A DNA stretch of 64,000 bases from Natrinema soli (GCF_028618695.1 NZ_JAQIVI010000132.1:62001-126000), one strand, 5' to 3'. Positions 27,422 through 37,245 are shown, numbered from the stretch's first letter. The notes: a model not told the origin generated them from the letters alone. Numbers and translations are program-made.

Positions 27422-27671
27422 GACCTGATGCGTAGCGATTCATTCTAGACTCGGCCCATAGCACGGCATCCTGCAGACCTGGCACTGCCAGATTGCGTGG
27501 CTGGTCCACGTTGCGTCGGGGAGCGATTCGTGAACACTGAATCGATGATCGGTTGTGCAATCACAGTGGTGACACTCGAGGCGTTCTTTGGTCGGAATGC
27601 TACAGTTTTGATGCTCAGTTTCACTCCATTGAGGTTCCTGCTGGAGGCAATTGCTGGGACTCTAGTGGACG

Positions 27672-28607
27672 TTAGAAATAGTTGCCCACTTTTCACAGAA
27701 AGTTGCTCAAGAGCGGTATCGATCGCTGTTGTGAGCTCGCCAAGTGGGTCGAAGAACCGGTTACTGAGAGCCGTTTGAAGCTGACGCCAGCACTCTTCGA
27801 CCGGATTTAGTTCCAGCGAATACGCCGGCAATGTGATGGATCCGAGGTCGTCACGGGCCGTCAGATCCGTGACAATCGACGCCTGAAAGTATGGCGCTCC
27901 ATCTCACACAACGAGCAGATCATATCCGAACTCTTTGCATAATGCGAGAATGAAATGTTTCGCGTGATCGGCAACTCTTCAAATCGAGCAAAAAAGCGAT
28001 CACCGAGGACGGTGATCGCGCCCAAGAGACGCGTTCAGTCGCGTTGGCCGGATAATTCGACAGACGGCCGTGTGCCGCACGGCAACTACGCGGCACGCGG
28101 CTCAATCTGCACAGATTTCTTGGTTTGATCGATACAGATTACTGTGGCGTCCATCTCTCGCCGCTTTTTTGAGTTCCTCGCGGAACGGCTCTTGCTCGTC
28201 GGACTCAGACTCGGCGGCTGTACGGCGTGGTTTTTGATAGCTCAATCCCGCTTCTTTGAGCAGTCGCCGGCAACTCGGGATTGCGTACTCGACATCGTAC
28301 GTCTCCTCGAGATACTGCTGAACGAGTGCCGGCGTCCACGCCGGTGCGTCAACCCCCACTTCTCTCGGAGATACGTGGACAGTTTCTTCGAATTTTTGTT
28401 GTTCGTTTTCTGGGAACTTTCCTTTTCTCCCAGATCGGTGAGCGTCAGTAACTGCCAGCTCAAGCGACTCGACACGACGAGTCGCTTGAGCCAACTATAG
28501 ATCGTCCGTCGCTGAACGTCGTGCCACTCGGCTAGTTCAGTCTGCGTGACGCCGCTTTTGTACGTGGTTGCCGCTAAGAGCTGTTGTGTCGACTTCTTTC
28601 CTTCCAC
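27672..28607 (-). pseudogene. IS630-family transposase, nearly full length but broken (copy A)
   Basis: The minus strand encodes an IS630-type transposase in pieces. From 28607, 'MEGKKSTQQLLAATTYKSG' and 'ELAEWHDVQRRTIYSWLKRL' form the N-terminal helix-turn-helix. From 28494 in another frame comes 'GVDAPAWTPALVQQYLEET' onward to 'YQKPRRTAAES'. The DDE part is 'DGAPYFQAS' and 'LPAYSLELNPVEECWRQL', near 27900-27780. There are at least two frameshifts, a deletion around 28100-27960 and a TGA directly before the catalytic DGAP motif. The reading ends near 27672. A ctagtggac sequence beyond the 3' end recurs beside copy B and may be part of the element's terminus. Confidence 0.85.
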
Positions 28608-29072
28608 ATTGTCAAGAGCATCTTACAATTTTCCGACAGAGACCTCGTCAAGATGTTCCACTACGTTCACCATCAATCTCTGAGCAGAAAATTCTAACGG
28701 TTACTATAGACACTGCCGGTGAGACCTGCTTCAAGAGCGCGATGACTATCACCGATGGCAGACACCCACCGTGGACGACGAGGAATGCGGCCGTCGAGGT
28801 GGGAATCTTATCGTCCAACTATCCTGGATGAAGGATGCTTGGTGATAATAATTCTGCCGAATAATCAATAATAACAACGTAATTTGTCGACGGTGAGTGG
28901 ATATTATACGTCCCGGCGTAAATAGATCGATCTCGAGACCAGAGGATTATATCCATATGCTTGTAAAGTTAGGGGGCCTGAAACTGTCTCATGTTTGATC
29001 AGTTTCGTTTCCACACAACATTGTTGGACGAGCCGAACCGCTTTACGCATTTTGGAGAGCGGGAACTCAGGG
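28608..29072 (+). other. Intergenic, AT-rich, no gene seen
   Basis: About 460 bp between the broken IS630 copy A and the IclR gene. It contains gttccactac at 28655-28664, a possible degenerate right end of the IS630 element, and a long AT-rich stretch (28840-28970), but no convincing coding frame. Confidence 0.35.
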
Positions 29073-29855
29073 TCAATAGTGCGCGTAGCGAAGTTCGATC
29101 ACGTTCGCCGCCTTCTCGACCGCTGCGACGAGTTCTTCGAACCGGTCGTGCTCGTCCAAGTGGTTCTTCGGCCCGGAAACCGATACGGCGCTAATGACTT
29201 CGTCCGATCGTCGATCCACGATCGGCGCGCCGATCGTGAGAACGCCCTGCCTCCGATCCTGGTCCTCGACGGAGTAGCCGCGTTCGCGAATGTCCTCCAG
29301 TTCGGTGAAGAGTTCGTCGACGTCCGTGATGGTGTGCTCGTTCGCTCGCGGCAACCCGTGGGTGTCGACGATCGATTCGACGCGACTCGTCGGGTAGTGG
29401 GCCAACATCGCCTTGCCGAGGGCTGTCCAGTGCATGTGCGCGTACTCTCCTATCGGTGCGTTGTCGTGGATAGCGTCTGGTCCCTCCGATTTGTAGAGGA
29501 GGACTCGCAGTCCGTTCTCTTCGATCCCCAGATTCGCAACCTCACCGGTTTCGGATCCGAGCTTGTCCACTTCCGGTCTCGCGACTTCGTACAGTCGCGA
29601 TCGATTTCTGTGATCCCCGCCGTATTCCAGAAACCGGTAACTCAACGTGTACTTACCGTCGTCTTGTACGATAAAGCCCTGATCCTGTAACGTCTGCAGA
29701 TAGACGTGAACGGTACTTTTGGGGAACTCGAGTTGCGTCGTCAGTTCTGAGACTCCCGCTTTCCCCGTTTGTCTCAGCTGCTCGAGAACGGTAAAGGCCT
29801 TCTCGACCGATCCGAGCGTGTTGTTCGGCGTCGATTCCGGTGAGCTGTCGATCAT
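29073..29855 (-). CDS. IclR-family transcriptional regulator
   Basis: This 260-residue regulator has an N-terminal winged helix ('SVEKAFTVLEQLRQTGKAG', then 'FPKSTVHVYLQTLQDQGF') and a C-terminal ligand-binding domain ('HMHWTALGKAMLAHYP' and 'GVLTIGAPIVDRRSDEVIS', both typical IclR blocks). IclR proteins sense small catabolic metabolites and control nearby genes. ATG 29855 (MIDSSPES) is preferred to the upstream ATG because a TATA-like box lies 23-30 bp before it. It precedes a hydroxyacid dehydrogenase and a sugar-type ABC transporter that it may regulate. Confidence 0.92.
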   Translation of the reverse strand: MIDSSPESTPNNTLGSVEKAFTVLEQLRQTGKAGVSELTTQLEFPKSTVHVYLQTLQDQGFIVQDDGKYTLSYRFLEYGGDHRNRSRLYEVARPEVDKLGSETGEVANLGIEENGLRVLLYKSEGPDAIHDNAPIGEYAHMHWTALGKAMLAHYPTSRVESIVDTHGLPRANEHTITDVDELFTELEDIRERGYSVEDQDRRQGVLTIGAPIVDRRSDEVISAVSVSGPKNHLDEHDRFEELVAAVEKAANVIELRYAHY

Positions 29856-29877
29856 ATTTCCGTCTTCGGTTCGCACT

Positions 29878-29885
29878 CTTTTAAC
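29878..29885 (-). promoter_or_regulatory. TATA-like box for the IclR gene
   Basis: The minus-strand sequence gttaaaag is 23-30 bp before ATG 29855. Confidence 0.42.
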
Positions 29886-30043
29886 GATACCTCTCGTCGG
29901 CGAGCGGCCGAACTGCTGTTTCTAGACATTGATCCGAGCTGGGGCCCGTAAGCCGAGAGTCCGTTCGTCTTTCCGTTCTCTCAGGAGCGATCGAAACGGG
30001 AGTATCGCGATACGTCTACCAATCGTCTGTTATTAGCCACCGA

Positions 30044-31009
30044 TCAGACGAGGTTCACGAGGCTCCCGGTATCGTCCGTCGCGGATAGTTCCGTCACGTT
30101 GTCGGCGACGATATCGGCCAACCGATTCCAGTGTTTCGGACTGTGGCCCGCGTTGTGCGGAGTGATAATGACGTTCTCGAAGCGCCACAGCGGGTGATCC
30201 GCGGGGAGCGGCTCAGGATCGGTCACGTCGAGTGCGGCCCCGTTGATCTGATTCGTCTGGATCGCGGTCACGAGTGCGTCGGTATCGATGATTTTTCCGC
30301 GACCGACGTTGATTACCGTCGCGTTCGGTGGCAGTGTCTCAAACTCGTCGCTCGAAAGCAGTTCGCGCGTCGTCTCCGTCAGCGGCGCGGCGATGATCAG
30401 GTACTCGGTCCGGGCCAGCGCATCGTGGACGTCTTCGCGGTCGAAGCCCACGACTTCGTCCGTCGGACCTCCTTTCTCGGGAGTGTATCTGATCCCGATC
30501 GTCTTGACATCGAACCCGGAGAGCCGTTCGACGACGGCCGTTCCGATCGCGCCGAGACCGACGACGGTGACCGTACTCCCCATCAGTTCGTCGCCCTGAT
30601 AGTGGCGCCACTCGTGGCGGTGCTGCTGTCTCAGTCCCGTCTGGAGCCGTCGCGAGAAGGCCAGCACATAGCCGACGACTTGCTCTGCGATGTTCGGTGC
30701 GTGGATTCCGGAGGCGTTGGTGACGGCGACGTCCATCTCCCGCAGGGTATCGAGCGGCAGATGATTGTAGCCCGCGGCGACGCCCGCGAACAATCGGAGG
30801 TCTTCTGCGTGCTCCAGTAGACTTTCGTCGATGTCAACGCCAGAGACGACCGTGGCGTGCTCAATGAATTCGCGCTCTTTAGCCGGAGTTCGGGCGAGTC
30901 TCACGTCGTGATCCGGTAATTGCGCGTCAAGTATATCGGCGTACTCACGCGCTGGCAGTCCGTGCGTATCGGAGCGTAGGACGAGAACGTCCGGTGTATC
31001 GTTGCTCAT
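30044..31009 (-). CDS. D-isomer-specific 2-hydroxyacid dehydrogenase
   Basis: This 321-residue NAD(P)-dependent dehydrogenase reduces 2-oxoacids or oxidises D-2-hydroxyacids. The nucleotide-binding motif is 'VTVVGLGAIGTAVVERL' (about residue 145). The catalytic triad shows as Arg in 'VINVGRGKIIDTDAL', Glu in 'LDVTDPEPLPADHPLW' and His in 'VIITPHNAGHSPKHW'. The catalytic domain is of normal length. It is divergent from the ABC transporter genes, with about 170 bp between, and probably shares their control. Glyoxylate, glycerate or sugar-acid derivatives are possible substrates; reading cannot decide. Confidence 0.9.
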   Translation of the reverse strand: MSNDTPDVLVLRSDTHGLPAREYADILDAQLPDHDVRLARTPAKEREFIEHATVVSGVDIDESLLEHAEDLRLFAGVAAGYNHLPLDTLREMDVAVTNASGIHAPNIAEQVVGYVLAFSRRLQTGLRQQHRHEWRHYQGDELMGSTVTVVGLGAIGTAVVERLSGFDVKTIGIRYTPEKGGPTDEVVGFDREDVHDALARTEYLIIAAPLTETTRELLSSDEFETLPPNATVINVGRGKIIDTDALVTAIQTNQINGAALDVTDPEPLPADHPLWRFENVIITPHNAGHSPKHWNRLADIVADNVTELSATDDTGSLVNLV

Positions 31010-31150
31010 GGGTAGACTCCGCCGACGGGAGAACGGTGACTCTCCCGCGACAGTGCGCTAACGCACTTGCGGTGGGGTTATTAATCCTGTCCAACCGGCA
31101 GCGCTGTCGACGGTGTCTCCATGATTATTATTCATCATCTCACCCGAATG

Positions 31151-31157
31151 TTTATTA
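31151..31157 (+). promoter_or_regulatory. TATA-like box for the sugar-type ABC operon
   Basis: The sequence tttatta lies 24-30 bp before ATG 31181, consistent with leaderless transcription of the binding-protein gene. Confidence 0.45.
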
Positions 31158-31180
31158 GAGTCGATACTGCATGTGCCAGT

Positions 31181-32566
31181 ATGGCAGGCCAGATGCAAAG
31201 ACGCCAGTTTATCGCAGCTGCCGGTGTCGCTGGGGTTGCAGGGTCAGCAGGCTGCCTCAGCGATATTGTCGACAGGTCAAACGGCGTGAGTAGCTCCGAT
31301 GAGTACTGGGAGTACTTCCACTCCCAATCGGAAGTCGCGGCGAAGTTGATGGAAACCACCGTCGAAACGTTCCAGCGCGAGCAGGACGCACAACTCGAGA
31401 TGAACTGGTCGAACTGGAACGACATTAACGGTGGCAAATGGAAGAACAACATCCAAAACGGGAATCGGCCGTTTCTCTACGACTCGACGAACTCGCTCAC
31501 CGGTCAGTTCATCGAACCCGGCTGGGTCAAACCCGTCAGCGAGTACAAGGATAGACTCGACGACGAGGCGCTCGAGAACGTCGAGTGGGCACTGGAGATG
31601 GCCCGGAGCTGCTATCGCGGCTTCGACGAGGAACTGTACGAGATACCCGTCGGCCTCGAGGTCGGCGCGCCCTTTATCGCGCGGGCGGATCATTTCGAAG
31701 CGGCCGGCCTCTCGATCGAAGACGACTTTCCGCCCGAGGATTACGAGCATCTCGTCCAGTTGGCGACCCAGCTTCAGGAGGACGGCCCGGGCGAGTACGG
31801 GTTTCAAATCTACGGCGAGCACGGCGACGTCACCGACGAGGCGCTCGTGACGTGGACCGCCTCGAAGGGCGGATACGACGGGATGTATCTCAACGAGGAC
31901 TGGTCGGACGTCAACTACGACAACGACATCTGGAAGGAAGCGACCAGACAGTACGTCGACCTTTACCGTGAGCACGGACTCTCCTCCGCCAAGGCGGCAA
32001 CGGCGTCGAACGAAGGCGCCGCCCAGATGCTCATTCAGGGGGAGGTGAGTATGTATCAGGGGAGCACGAAGGGCTTCGGCCAGTTCATGAGCCGCGCGGA
32101 AGACATGATCAGGGACGGAACAATCGTGTTCGGGCCGTCCTGGGAGGGCGACGCAGGCAACCGCGGCGACTTCTTCACGCAGTGTGTCGCGCTTATGCGA
32201 AAGCCCGACGGCGTTTCGGAAGACGTCTGGCAGGAACGCGAGGAGATGGCGATCCAGTGGATCAACAAACTGCTCTCTGCGGACTTCCAGCGGGAGGTGC
32301 CGAAGTCGCTTGCGACGCTCCCCGTTCGGCGGGACGTGTGGCCGGAGCTCGAGGACGACGAGGCCCTCTCCCGGAGTAATTACATCTCGACGCTCGAGAC
32401 GACCGTCGAGGGGATGGAACACGGGTGGTCGAGCCACCCCGAGATGAACGCGATTCAGTACAACATCGCCGGACCGAGATTCCAAGAAGCTGTCCGTGGC
32501 AAGATCAGCCCCGAGGAGGCCTGTGACCTGACCGCCGAAGAAATACGCAATCAGGTGGATATCTAA
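31181..32566 (+). CDS. ABC transporter solute-binding lipoprotein (carbohydrate type)
   Basis: This 461-residue extracellular binding protein begins MAGQMQRRQFIAAAGVAGV with a twin-arginine signal and a lipobox ending in 'GSAGCLSD', so it is exported folded and lipid-anchored. The mature part shows features of family 1 sugar-binding proteins: 'LMETTVETFQREQDAQLEM', 'GLEVGAPFIARADHFEAAGLS', 'GAAQMLIQGEVSMYQGST' and 'WINKLLSADFQRE'. ATG 31181 is chosen over the longer frame because of the TATA-like box and the proper Tat signal. It heads a four-gene transporter set. The sugar or polyol bound is unknown. Confidence 0.9.
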   Translation: MAGQMQRRQFIAAAGVAGVAGSAGCLSDIVDRSNGVSSSDEYWEYFHSQSEVAAKLMETTVETFQREQDAQLEMNWSNWNDINGGKWKNNIQNGNRPFLYDSTNSLTGQFIEPGWVKPVSEYKDRLDDEALENVEWALEMARSCYRGFDEELYEIPVGLEVGAPFIARADHFEAAGLSIEDDFPPEDYEHLVQLATQLQEDGPGEYGFQIYGEHGDVTDEALVTWTASKGGYDGMYLNEDWSDVNYDNDIWKEATRQYVDLYREHGLSSAKAATASNEGAAQMLIQGEVSMYQGSTKGFGQFMSRAEDMIRDGTIVFGPSWEGDAGNRGDFFTQCVALMRKPDGVSEDVWQEREEMAIQWINKLLSADFQREVPKSLATLPVRRDVWPELEDDEALSRSNYISTLETTVEGMEHGWSSHPEMNAIQYNIAGPRFQEAVRGKISPEEACDLTAEEIRNQVDI

Positions 32567-32567
32567 C

Positions 32568-33497
32568 ATGTCGACACGGAACTTACTCGACGTCGGTGGC
32601 AGAACCGAGCGCTACCGAACGGTACTCTCAGAGAACTGGTTCGCGTATCTGCTGATCATGCCAGTGTTGCTGTTCCTATTCGCGCTCATGTGGCTCCCCT
32701 TCATGCAGGGGGTCTACATGAGCTTCAACGAGTGGCCCTTCGGCGGCGAGCCGACGTGGGTCGGGCTGGCGAATTACGAGTTCCTATTTCAGTGGGAGCC
32801 GTTTTACACGTCCCTGAAGGCGACCGTCATCTTCTCGCTGACGACGGTGTTTCAGCTGGTCGTCGCGCTCGCGGCGGCACTCGCAGTCCGGGAACTCCGC
32901 CGTGGGAAGAGTCTCGTCAGCGCGGCGTTTCTGCTCTCGTATACGATGCCGCCGCTAGTGATCGGGACCATCTGGGCGTACCTGCTCGAGCCCGACTTCG
33001 GCCCCGTCTTCGGCTTTCTTACCGAGTGGAACGTCATCGAGTCGACGATCTACTGGGGCAGCAGCGGGCCCATGTCGCTCGCGGTCGTGATGTTCGTGAC
33101 GACGTGGACGTTCTGGCCGTTCATGTTTCTCATCATTTCGGCCAGCCTCGAGAGCATCCCGGAGGAACTGTACGAGAGCGCTCGCATGTACGGCGCGGGA
33201 CCATTCCAAACGTTCCTTCGCGTAACGCTTCCGCAGCTGAAAAGCGCCATTCTGGTCGCGCTGAGCATCCGAATCATTTGGAACATGACCAAAATCTCGC
33301 AGGTGCTCCAGATCACGAACGGCGGACCGGGATACGATACGTCCATCCTGGCCGTGTTGCTGTACCAGTTCGCCTATGGACGGGGTCAGATGGGCGTCGC
33401 GTACGCCATCGGTATCATCTTGCTCGTGATGACCCTCGGCTTCGTCTTCGTGTTCATCCGCGAGTTCGAGCGGGCAAGCGAGGGGGCGGGAGCATGA
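32568..33497 (+). CDS. ABC transporter permease, MalF/UgpA type
   Basis: This 309-residue inner-membrane permease has six likely membrane segments, beginning at 'WFAYLLIMPVLLFLFALMW'. The EAA loop that meets the ATPase reads 'ELYESARMYGAGPFQTFLR' followed by 'VTLPQLK'. It starts just after the binding-protein stop and ends in an ATGA overlap with the second permease. It forms half of the membrane channel of a carbohydrate-type importer. Confidence 0.92.
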   Translation: MSTRNLLDVGGRTERYRTVLSENWFAYLLIMPVLLFLFALMWLPFMQGVYMSFNEWPFGGEPTWVGLANYEFLFQWEPFYTSLKATVIFSLTTVFQLVVALAAALAVRELRRGKSLVSAAFLLSYTMPPLVIGTIWAYLLEPDFGPVFGFLTEWNVIESTIYWGSSGPMSLAVVMFVTTWTFWPFMFLIISASLESIPEELYESARMYGAGPFQTFLRVTLPQLKSAILVALSIRIIWNMTKISQVLQITNGGPGYDTSILAVLLYQFAYGRGQMGVAYAIGIILLVMTLGFVFVFIREFERASEGAGA

Positions 33498-34327
33498 GTG
33501 CGACCGGCTACGACGCGACCGGCGTGACGCTGAAAGCGACCGCGTACGGCGTCGTCGCGTTTCTCGTGCTCGCGAACCTCGTTCCGCTCCTGTTCATCCT
33601 TTCGGTGTCGTTTATGCCGCCGAGCGAGTTCTTTACCGATCCGCACCTCGTCCCGTACGAGCCGACACTGGAGGCGTGGACGAGCGGGTTCGAGGATCTA
33701 CGAGGGAATCTCGTCAACAGCTTCCTGATCGGTGCGGGCACCGCGTTGCTGGCGCTCGCCATCACGATCCCAGGAGCCTACGCGTTCGCCCGGAAGGAGT
33801 TCTACGGGAAAACGATCGGCTTCTACGCGATCATCTCGGCGATGATGTTCCCGTACATCCTGCTGATCATCCCGATCATGGACCTGTGGACCGCGCTCGG
33901 GATCTACAACACCATCTTCGGGATGATTCTGGCATACCAAGTGTTCGTCACCCCGTTTTCCATCTGGATCCTTCGGGACTTCTTCGAGAACCTCCCAACG
34001 GACATCGAGGAGGCCGCGCAGGTGTACGGCTGTACGCAGTTCACGGCGTTCGTTCGAGTCATCCTCCCGCTTGCGGCCCCCGGTATCGTTGCCGTCGGAT
34101 TCCTCGCGTTTCTCACGGGATGGAACGACTTCCTCTTCGCCAACCTCTTGACCACCGGCACGGGGCCGGTTCCGGCCGTGCCGGTCCTGTACGGCACCAT
34201 CGGCGGCGGGTCGGGTGAGCGAGTATACTGGGGGAAGCTGATGGCCGAGACGATCATCATCGGCACCCCTCCGACGATCATCTACCTCGTCGCGCGCAAC
34301 TACTTGGAGAGTGCGTTTAACGTATGA
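33494..34327 (+). CDS. ABC transporter permease, MalG/UgpE type
   Basis: This 277-residue partner permease starts 'MSATGYDATGVTLKATAYG' with a first membrane segment 'GVVAFLVLANLVPLLFILS'. Its EAA loop is 'DIEEAAQVYGCTQFTAFVR', followed by 'VILPLAAPGIVAVGFLAFL' and 'GWNDFLFA', as in MalG-type proteins. The start is set by the ATGA overlap with the previous gene; the same overlap joins it to the ATPase gene. A much longer upstream extension is only a shadow of the first permease. Confidence 0.92.
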   Translation: MSATGYDATGVTLKATAYGVVAFLVLANLVPLLFILSVSFMPPSEFFTDPHLVPYEPTLEAWTSGFEDLRGNLVNSFLIGAGTALLALAITIPGAYAFARKEFYGKTIGFYAIISAMMFPYILLIIPIMDLWTALGIYNTIFGMILAYQVFVTPFSIWILRDFFENLPTDIEEAAQVYGCTQFTAFVRVILPLAAPGIVAVGFLAFLTGWNDFLFANLLTTGTGPVPAVPVLYGTIGGGSGERVYWGKLMAETIIIGTPPTIIYLVARNYLESAFNV

Positions 34328-35520
34328 GTCGAAAACCCATGAAACAGACGGAAGATACCGGTTCGGAAACCCGAACGGAACGATCGGACGAATCGCAGAG
34401 TGACCAGAACGCAGTTGGCGCGAGCGCCTCGGGCAACCGGATTCGACTCGACGGCGTCCGGAAGACGTTCAACGAGGGCTCGGTCGTCGCCTGTGACGAC
34501 GTGAACATCGAGATCGACGAGGGCGAGTTCGTCGTGCTCGTCGGTCCCTCCGGCTGCGGGAAAACGACGACGCTCCGGTGTATCGCTGGATTGGAGGAGC
34601 CGGATCGGGGCGACATCACCGTCGGCGGCGAAGACATCACCGGCTTAAAATCCAAAGACAGGGACCTCGCGTTCGTCTTCCAGAGCATCGCGTTGTTCCC
34701 GCACATGAGCGTCCGGAAGAACATCCGGTTCGGACTGGACATGAACACTGACCTCTCGAGCGAGGAGAAGACCCGCCGCGTCAAGGAGGTTGCGGAAACG
34801 CTCGGCCTCTCCGAGACCCTCGATCGGAAACCGTCGGCGCTTTCGGGCGGCCAACAGCAACGCGTCTCGCTCGGCCGCGCGATGGTGATGGAGCCCGCGG
34901 GGTTCCTGCTCGACGAGCCGTTCTCGGCGCTCGACGCGAACCTCCGCGACCACATGCGCGTCGAGGTCAAGAAGATCCAACGGGAACTGAATACGGCGAT
35001 GATCTTCGTGACGCACGATCAAGAGGAGGCGATGACGCTCGGAGACAAAATCGTCGTGATGGACGAGGGGTACGTCCAGCAGATCGGCACGCCCTACGAG
35101 ATCTACAACGAACCGAACAACAAGTTCGTCGCGGGCTTTATCGGCTCGCCGTCCCCGAACCTCATCGAGTGTACCGTCGAGCGGACGGCCGACGGATTCG
35201 AACTCGTCTCCGACTTCGCCGCGATCCCGGCCACGGAGACGCAGGCCGACCACCTCGAACAGTACGCGGGAGAGACGGTCGTCTACGGGATTCGACCGGA
35301 GTATCTGGATCTTGAACTCGACCGAGGGGCGTTCGTCGCCGACCTCGACGTCGTCGAACCCCTCGGTGACCGGGACGCCGTCCACCTGTCTGCGGACGGC
35401 ACCGATCTGTCGGCGGTCACGCCACAGGGCGAGATCTCGAGGGGGACTGAGCGGGTTCACGTCACTATTCAGACCGAGGAGTCGTGGCTGTTCGAGGAGG
35501 ACGGGACACGAATCGTCTGA
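34324..35520 (+). CDS. ABC transporter ATPase, MalK/UgpC type
   Basis: This 398-residue ATPase drives the sugar-type importer. It shows Walker A 'LVGPSGCGKTTTLRCIAG', the Q-loop in 'LAFVFQSIALFPHMSV', signature 'LSGGQQQRVSLGRAMV', Walker B 'GFLLDEPFSALDANLR' and the switch His in 'MIFVTHDQEEAMTL'. Residues after about 250 form the OB-fold regulatory domain of MalK-like proteins ('FIGSPSPNLIECTVE', 'VYGIRPEYLDLE'). The first 35 residues are an unusual polar extension, so an internal start is conceivable, but the ATGA overlap with the permease favours 34324. Confidence 0.93.
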   Translation: MSRKPMKQTEDTGSETRTERSDESQSDQNAVGASASGNRIRLDGVRKTFNEGSVVACDDVNIEIDEGEFVVLVGPSGCGKTTTLRCIAGLEEPDRGDITVGGEDITGLKSKDRDLAFVFQSIALFPHMSVRKNIRFGLDMNTDLSSEEKTRRVKEVAETLGLSETLDRKPSALSGGQQQRVSLGRAMVMEPAGFLLDEPFSALDANLRDHMRVEVKKIQRELNTAMIFVTHDQEEAMTLGDKIVVMDEGYVQQIGTPYEIYNEPNNKFVAGFIGSPSPNLIECTVERTADGFELVSDFAAIPATETQADHLEQYAGETVVYGIRPEYLDLELDRGAFVADLDVVEPLGDRDAVHLSADGTDLSAVTPQGEISRGTERVHVTIQTEESWLFEEDGTRIV

Positions 35521-35583
35521 TCGCCCTCTTTCTCGCGAATTCGCCACGGTTTAGCACTCCAGTCACGAATACCACAGATCACA

Positions 35584-36369
35584 ATGACACGACCTGACAC
35601 AGCGTACGAAGCAGCGGTCGACGGGGCCGAGATCGCACACAACCACTTCCGCACCGACTTGAACGTAGAAACCAAAGACTCGAAGATGGACTTCGTCACC
35701 AGAGCGGACACCGAGACGCAACACCGCGTTATCGAGATCATTCGCGGCGCGTATCCGAACGCGACTATCGTCGGCGAGGAAGAAGACGAGTTGAAGTCCG
35801 TTCCCGAGGACGGCAACGCGTGGGTGATTGATCCGATCGACGGGACGACGAACTTCGTCCGCGGGACACAACTGTGGACGACGACCGTCGCCGCCGTCCG
35901 CGACCATGAGACCGTCGCAGCAGTTACCGTTGCCCCGTCGCTCGGCGATACGTTCGTGGCGGATGCCGACGGCGTAACCCTGAACGACGAACCGATCGCC
36001 GTCAGTCCTCGAACGGATCTCGAGCGGTTTACCGTCGCACCGATCCTTCGATACGGTCCCGAACGCGACCAACAGTTCGGCGACCTCCTTCGGGAATTGA
36101 TACGCCAGTTCGGCGACCTGCGTCGGTTCGGCTGCGCGCAAGTCACACTCGGCATGGTCGCTTCCAGCGCGCTCGATGCGGCCGTGTCCCTACAACCGGA
36201 CCCGAACCCGTGGGACACCATCGCCGGCATCGCGCTGGTCGAACGAGCCGGCGGGACGGTAACCGACATCGAGGGGAATCCCTGGAAACCGGGTTGTGAA
36301 GGACTCGTCGCGTCGAACGGGAACGCCCACGACGAGGTCGTCGAACGCGTGAGGAGGGCGGTGACGTAA
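35584..36369 (+). CDS. Inositol monophosphatase-family phosphatase
   Basis: This 261-residue enzyme of the IMPase/archaeal FBPase family removes phosphate from inositol phosphate, fructose 1,6-bisphosphate or NADP. Metal-binding residues lie in 'GEEEDELKSV', 'WVIDPIDGTTNFVRGT' and 'NPWDTIAGIALVERAGG'. The start at 35584 is the first ATG and gives a normal length. It follows the ABC transporter after 63 bp in the same direction, so it probably belongs to that unit and may act on an imported polyol or sugar phosphate. Confidence 0.88.
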   Translation: MTRPDTAYEAAVDGAEIAHNHFRTDLNVETKDSKMDFVTRADTETQHRVIEIIRGAYPNATIVGEEEDELKSVPEDGNAWVIDPIDGTTNFVRGTQLWTTTVAAVRDHETVAAVTVAPSLGDTFVADADGVTLNDEPIAVSPRTDLERFTVAPILRYGPERDQQFGDLLRELIRQFGDLRRFGCAQVTLGMVASSALDAAVSLQPDPNPWDTIAGIALVERAGGTVTDIEGNPWKPGCEGLVASNGNAHDEVVERVRRAVT

Positions 36370-36391
36370 TCGAACCTTTAGTACCTCACCT

Positions 36392-36631
36392 ATGGAAACG
36401 CTCCAGGAGATGTACGAGGAGTGGCCGACCTGATCACGGAAATCGGCCAGCGTGATCAGCTGCATACTCGCGACTGGCTCGGCGAAAACTTGGGGTAACG
36501 GAACCCGTATGTTGACCCACTGAACATGCTCCAAGTACCTTTCTCAATGGAACCACCGAACGAATATCGAGGAGCGAACGCTCCGACTGACGGTCAAGGG
36601 GATTGCAGCAGGAATGAAAAATACAGGTTGA
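36392..36631 (+). pseudogene. ppc: 3' end of a phosphoenolpyruvate carboxylase gene, highly decayed (copy 2)
   Basis: In pieces, this stretch reads 'METLQEMYEEWP', then after a deletion 'DLITEIGQRDQLHTRDWLGE', then 'RNPYVDPLNMLQV' after a TAA, then, frame shifted, 'ERTLRLTVKGIAAGMKNTG' and a stop at 36629. It matches the C-terminus of phosphoenolpyruvate carboxylase and aligns with copy 1 at 26675-27081, but with a larger internal loss. Non-functional. It abuts IS66 debris on its right. Confidence 0.85.
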
Positions 36632-36822
36632 CATCCACCTCCACCTGAAGGGAAAAAATTCCAAGTCAAGCGTATGTGTTTAGCCCAGACTGATTTCGTC
36701 ACTATCTCGTAGGAGGCGTTTAATGGGGGCCATATGCACGGGCAACAGAGATCTGGTGCGGCTCTGAGGGATGGACTCCGCCACGGAGCCCATCCCACTG
36801 GCTCTGCTGTCCTCGCCGAGAG

Positions 36823-37245
36823 GTGGACTCTGTGAACGGTGACGATCTCACCAAAGACGAGCTGCTCTCTCGGTTTCTCCAACTTGAGAAACGAGTCGAC
36901 GAACTGGAGCAGGAGAATAAGCGGAAGGGCGAGAAACTCGACGAGAAGAACAAACGGATCGAAAAGCTCGAGTCACGGCTCCGGAAGTACGAGAACCCAC
37001 ACCCTGCCGAGCAAGCGCCGGTCAGCGACTCATCGGTCGCCGACTGCGCAAGACGACGAGGACGACGATGTCCGAACCGACGGCGGAACGCCAGGCCGGG
37101 ACGAAGGACACGATCCAGAGTAGCGGACAGTAGCTAACCCCGACGAGGTCATTGAGGTCACCTGTGAGTGCTGTCCCGAGTGTGGCGAACACTTTGACAA
37201 GTCGCCGGGCGTCAGCCCCGACTCGTCGAGGAGCTCCCGTTCTGC
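36823..37245 (+). pseudogene. IS66-family transposase N-terminal remnant
   Basis: The frame from 36823 gives 'DELLSRFLQLEKRVDELEQ' and a coiled coil ending in 'RIEKLESRLRKYENPH', the leading part of IS66-type transposases in haloarchaea. After a frameshift near 37030 the neighbouring frame continues 'DDDVRTDGGTPGRDEGHDPE', a stop, then 'NPDEVIEVTCECCPECGEHF', the zinc-finger region. The catalytic domain is absent. From about 37250 to 37528 no gene was seen. Confidence 0.75.

Noticed and set aside
31277..32569. Long minus-strand open frame of 430 codons
   Set aside because: Shadow of the Tat-lipoprotein binding protein; no start context and no recognisable motifs.
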